Assembly: GCF_024808255.1 (NCBI RefSeq)
Contig: NZ_JANTYS010000004.1
Span: 124,001-188,000, forward strand
From: Mucilaginibacter dorajii
GTDB taxonomy: Bacteria > Bacteroidota > Bacteroidia > Sphingobacteriales > Sphingobacteriaceae
Direction: 5' to 3'
DNA: 64,000 nt
Below are positions 61,922-64,000 of the stretch, in pieces. Position numbers and translations under genes: made by a program. Every line of letters begins with the position of its first letter. The stretch's first letter is position 1. The notes under the pieces were generated by a model. The model saw nothing but the letters and a program-made list of their open reading frames with translations. It did no database searches and was not told where the DNA came from.

Positions 61922-62872
61922 TTAATTAGTATCTATATAATCCGACAGATCTTCATCTAAACTCTGGCTGTTAACTTTTTGCGATCCATCCATTAATGTA
62001 CGGGTGTCGTTGGCATCCATATGCAATTGCAGGTAGCTTTTAATTTCGGCTACAGGTACGGTCGAAAGTTCTTCATGCAGGTAAGTATGCGCATGATCTG
62101 TTGGTGCCGCGCTTTTAAATACCACGCCGATACCCAATATAAGGGCAAAACAAGCCGCGGTAGCATACCTTATGGTATGCGAAGCAAACATTCGGCGCAC
62201 AAGACCTTTCTTTTTAACCGCTTCCTGGAAATTGATCACATTGTCTGTTTCCTCAACTTCTTCGGCATCCTGGTTAACCGTTTTATTTAAAATGTTTTGG
62301 CTAAGCTTATCAAAGTAATTTGCCGGCACTTCAAAGCCTTCGGCATCGGTGCTCATCAACTCCTCAATAGCTATGCGGCTTTGAATGTTGTTGCTTAGTT
62401 CATCAAAATAATTTGCAGGTACCGCAAAAACTTCATCCTCACTATGGGCATACTGCTCAATAGTTAACCTGCTTTGGATATTGTCGTCCAGTTCGCCAAA
62501 ATAATTTTCAGGAACGGTAAAGCTTTCAGCCTCATTATTCACGTATTGCTCAATAGCAATCCTGCTTTGGATTTGGCCTGCCTGCTCGTCAAAAAAAAAT
62601 TCGGGTGTGGTGAAGCCGGTATTATCAGTACCTAAGGCCGCCTGGATATTAACGCGGCTTTGTATGTTGCTGTTTAAATGTTCAAAGTAATTTTCAGGCA
62701 CGTTAAAACCTGTAGATGAGTTTTTAAGCTCTTCCAGCCTGATGCGTGATGTTATGTGCTGCGCTAATTCATTGAAATAGCCAGACGGCACCATGAACGG
62801 GTTATTTGCGTTAACCTGTTTCAATGATGTATAATCATCCAGCCATTCCCTATTGTCCATATCGCTTTTCAT
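61922..62872 (-). CDS. Anti-sigma-like membrane protein with six 31-residue repeats
   Basis: A 316-residue protein. Six repeats of F-x-V-P-x-x-Y-F-x-x-L-x3-I-x-S-R-I (residues 24-53, 54-84, 85-115, 116-146, 147-177, 178-198) are followed by an acidic linker, one transmembrane helix (about 232-252, YATAACFALILGIGVVF) and a periplasmic tail of about 60 residues. The topology, N-terminus in the cytoplasm and TM in the middle, and its place right behind an ECF sigma factor suggest an anti-sigma factor. The motif F-x-V-P-x-x-YF occurs in related proteins, but such a multiplied array looks unusual. Confidence 0.75.
   Translation of the reverse strand: MKSDMDNREWLDDYTSLKQVNANNPFMVPSGYFNELAQHITSRIRLEELKNSSTGFNVPENYFEHLNSNIQSRVNIQAALGTDNTGFTTPEFFFDEQAGQIQSRIAIEQYVNNEAESFTVPENYFGELDDNIQSRLTIEQYAHSEDEVFAVPANYFDELSNNIQSRIAIEELMSTDAEGFEVPANYFDKLSQNILNKTVNQDAEEVEETDNVINFQEAVKKKGLVRRMFASHTIRYATAACFALILGIGVVFKSAAPTDHAHTYLHEELSTVPVAEIKSYLQLHMDANDTRTLMDGSQKVNSQSLDEDLSDYIDTN
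62279..62803 (-). repeat. Six-unit, 93-bp coding tandem repeat
   Basis: The DNA behind residues 24-198 of the anti-sigma-like protein repeats every 93 bases, most clearly at the words encoding VPENYF and IQSRI. Units differ from each other, so the expansion is not recent in all parts. Units 2-6 have period exactly 31 codons; unit 1 is 30. Confidence 0.8.
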
Positions 62873-62933
62873 ACATAACTATAGATGAACAAAGTGCTAA
62901 AAGGTTTAACGTGATTATGAAAAATTTATGAAA

Positions 62934-63491
62934 TTAATCTTTTGATAGTAAATATGCCTCTATCTTCTTGACTGCCAGGTGAAAAGATGCTTTTAACGCA
63001 CCCACGCTTGTGCCCAAAACGTCAGAAATTTCTTCATATTTCATATCCTCATAGTATTTCATGTTAAAAACAAGCTTTTGCTTTTCTGGCAGGGTTAGCA
63101 ATGCTTCCTGCAGTTTACGCTGAGCTGCGTCGCCATTAAAATACGCCGAATCGGCCAATGTATCGGCCATGTGTTCATAAGCAACATCATCCAACGAAAC
63201 ATTATTTTTTTGTTTCTTTTTGTTCAAAAAAGTAATGCATTCGTTGGATGCTATGCGGTACATCCAGGTATAAAGCTGCGCGTCATTCCTGAAACCAAGC
63301 AGGTTTTTCCAAACTTTAACAAAAATATCCTGGGTAAGGTCATCAGCATCGTCATGATCAATAACCATGCGCCTTACATGCCAGTAAATTTTTTGCTGGT
63401 ATTTTTTAAGCAGCAGGTTAAACGCTTCGTTTCGCGTTTTCTCTTCCCTGAATTTGCTTAAAATCTCTGAATCTTCTACCTGCACCGACAT
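62934..63491 (-). CDS. ECF-family RNA polymerase sigma factor
   Basis: A 185-residue sigma-70 factor of the extracytoplasmic function type. Region 2 (about 25-95, KYQQKIYWHVRRMVIDHDDA, DLTQDIFVKVW, AQLYTWMYRIASNECIT) binds -10 DNA and core polymerase; region 4 (about 125-180, LPEKQKLVFNMKYYEDMKYE, EISDVLGTSVGALKASFHLA) binds -35 DNA. Regions 1 and 3 are absent, as expected. It heads an operon with an anti-sigma-like repeat protein and a Spy-like protein. Its start at 63491 is 27 bases after the transketolase stop, so read-through is possible. Confidence 0.92.
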   Translation of the reverse strand: MSVQVEDSEILSKFREEKTRNEAFNLLLKKYQQKIYWHVRRMVIDHDDADDLTQDIFVKVWKNLLGFRNDAQLYTWMYRIASNECITFLNKKKQKNNVSLDDVAYEHMADTLADSAYFNGDAAQRKLQEALLTLPEKQKLVFNMKYYEDMKYEEISDVLGTSVGALKASFHLAVKKIEAYLLSKD

Positions 63492-63518
63492 TTTATAATT
63501 TTTATAGTTAAATGCTAA

Positions 63519-64000
63519 TTAAGCATTTTTGTTTTTTCTTTCGATAACCTTTTTAACGGCCGCCACAATATGGTCTGCATCTAAACCGTATTTGGTCATC
63601 AATTGTTCTGGTGTACCGCTTTCGCCAAAGCTATCGTTTACAGCCACATACTCTTGCGGAGTAGGGTTGTTAACGGCTAACAATTGTGCTATGCTATCGC
63701 CCAAACCACCTAAACGGTTATGCTCTTCGGCAGTAACTACGCAACCGGTTTTAGCAACTGATTTTAATACTGCTTCCGCATCCAACGGTTTAATAGTGTG
63801 GATGTTAATGATCTCGGCATCAATACCTTCTTCGGCCAGTTTTTCGCCAGCTAAAATGGCTTCCCAAACCAGGTGACCGGTTGCAAATATACTAACATCG
63901 GCACCTTCGTTCACCATCCATGCTTTTCCAATCTCAAATTTTTGATCGGCATCGGTAAAAATAGGAACAACCGGCCTGCCGAAACGTAAATAAACCGGAC
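63519..64000 (-). CDS. Transketolase subunit, C-terminal part (partial)
   Basis: The open frame continues past the right edge, where codons for VYLRFGRPVVPIFTDADQKF and EIGKAW are visible, so this is the 3' part of a larger gene. Inside the window the C-terminal transketolase domain is clear: ADVSIFATGHLVWEAILAG, IDAEIINIHTIKPLDAEAVL, CVVTAEEHNRLGGLGDSIAQ. The family splits transketolase into two subunits in many Bacteroidota, and this fits the second subunit. It transfers two-carbon units in the pentose phosphate pathway with thiamine diphosphate. The N-terminus must be checked outside. Confidence 0.85.
   Translation of the reverse strand, partial: PVYLRFGRPVVPIFTDADQKFEIGKAWMVNEGADVSIFATGHLVWEAILAGEKLAEEGIDAEIINIHTIKPLDAEAVLKSVAKTGCVVTAEEHNRLGGLGDSIAQLLAVNNPTPQEYVAVNDSFGESGTPEQLMTKYGLDADHIVAAVKKVIERKNKNA

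Overview
The window looks like a chromosomal segment of a Bacteroidota bacterium, most likely Sphingobacteriaceae and close to Mucilaginibacter or Pedobacter. The reasons are the gene repertoire (TamB with a lipoprotein TamA-like partner, DUF4783 and DUF4294 proteins, bacillithiol deacetylase BshB1, GH130 with two GT4 glycosyltransferases), moderate-to-low GC, few Shine-Dalgarno sequences, and Bacteroidota-type promoters (TTTG, 19-21 nt, TAnnTTTG) in front of several genes. No tRNA, rRNA, CRISPR array, prophage or intact insertion sequence was seen.

Layout: the left edge holds the 5' tip of a dapD-like gene, then an hslR-like S4 protein, a guanine-deaminase-type enzyme, an OmpH/Skp-like lipoprotein and gyrB. 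A PadR regulator follows with three related membrane proteins behind a striking phased operator (4.7-7.2 kb). Next come an aspartic protease and the tamB-tamL operon (7.2-15.3 kb), dnaE, a tiny orphan antitoxin-like gene, a pair of paralogous membrane proteins, thioredoxin, a DUF58 protein, a two-component system, and GH130 plus two GT4 glycosyltransferases (23.6-28.9 kb). The middle holds arfB, an LpxR-like protein, lon, a TPR protein, gpmI, nadC, plsY, an M48 metalloprotease, a DUF2071 protein, pabB and purA.

Upstream of purA lies the wreck of an AbiEii-type abortive-infection or toxin-antitoxin module: a frameshifted DUF6922-like gene and the C-terminal part of an AbiEii nucleotidyltransferase. 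Then come fur, spoT/relA, a DUF4294-gpx-bshB1 redox-flavoured run, a small winged-helix-like protein with its own dyad operator, lysine 6-transaminase, a secreted GH71/99-like protein with beta-trefoil repeats, a D-cysteine desulfhydrase-like enzyme, rluD, a class IV aminotransferase, a DUF3050 protein, a class III aminotransferase, and at the right edge an ECF sigma factor operon whose membrane protein carries six 31-residue repeats. The 3' part of a transketolase subunit gene closes the window.

The intergenic DNA is unusually rich in hairpin-forming repeats. Several families are visible: (a) word hairpins, where one arm is a run of an 8-12 nt word and the other arm its reverse complement (1.7, 2.4, 7.7, 23.5, 29.6, 38.4, 41.3 and 46.1 kb); (b) REP-like elements starting GTCATTGCGAGG, GTCATGCTGA or GTCATTCCACC (25.1-25.5 and 35.1-35.7 kb); (c) C/G-tract hairpins between genes (1.1, 4.6, 15.3 kb); (d) a MITE-like element ending in TTGTCTGAACC, one copy nested inside a word hairpin. 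Family names and functions are from memory of sequence motifs; no database search was possible.
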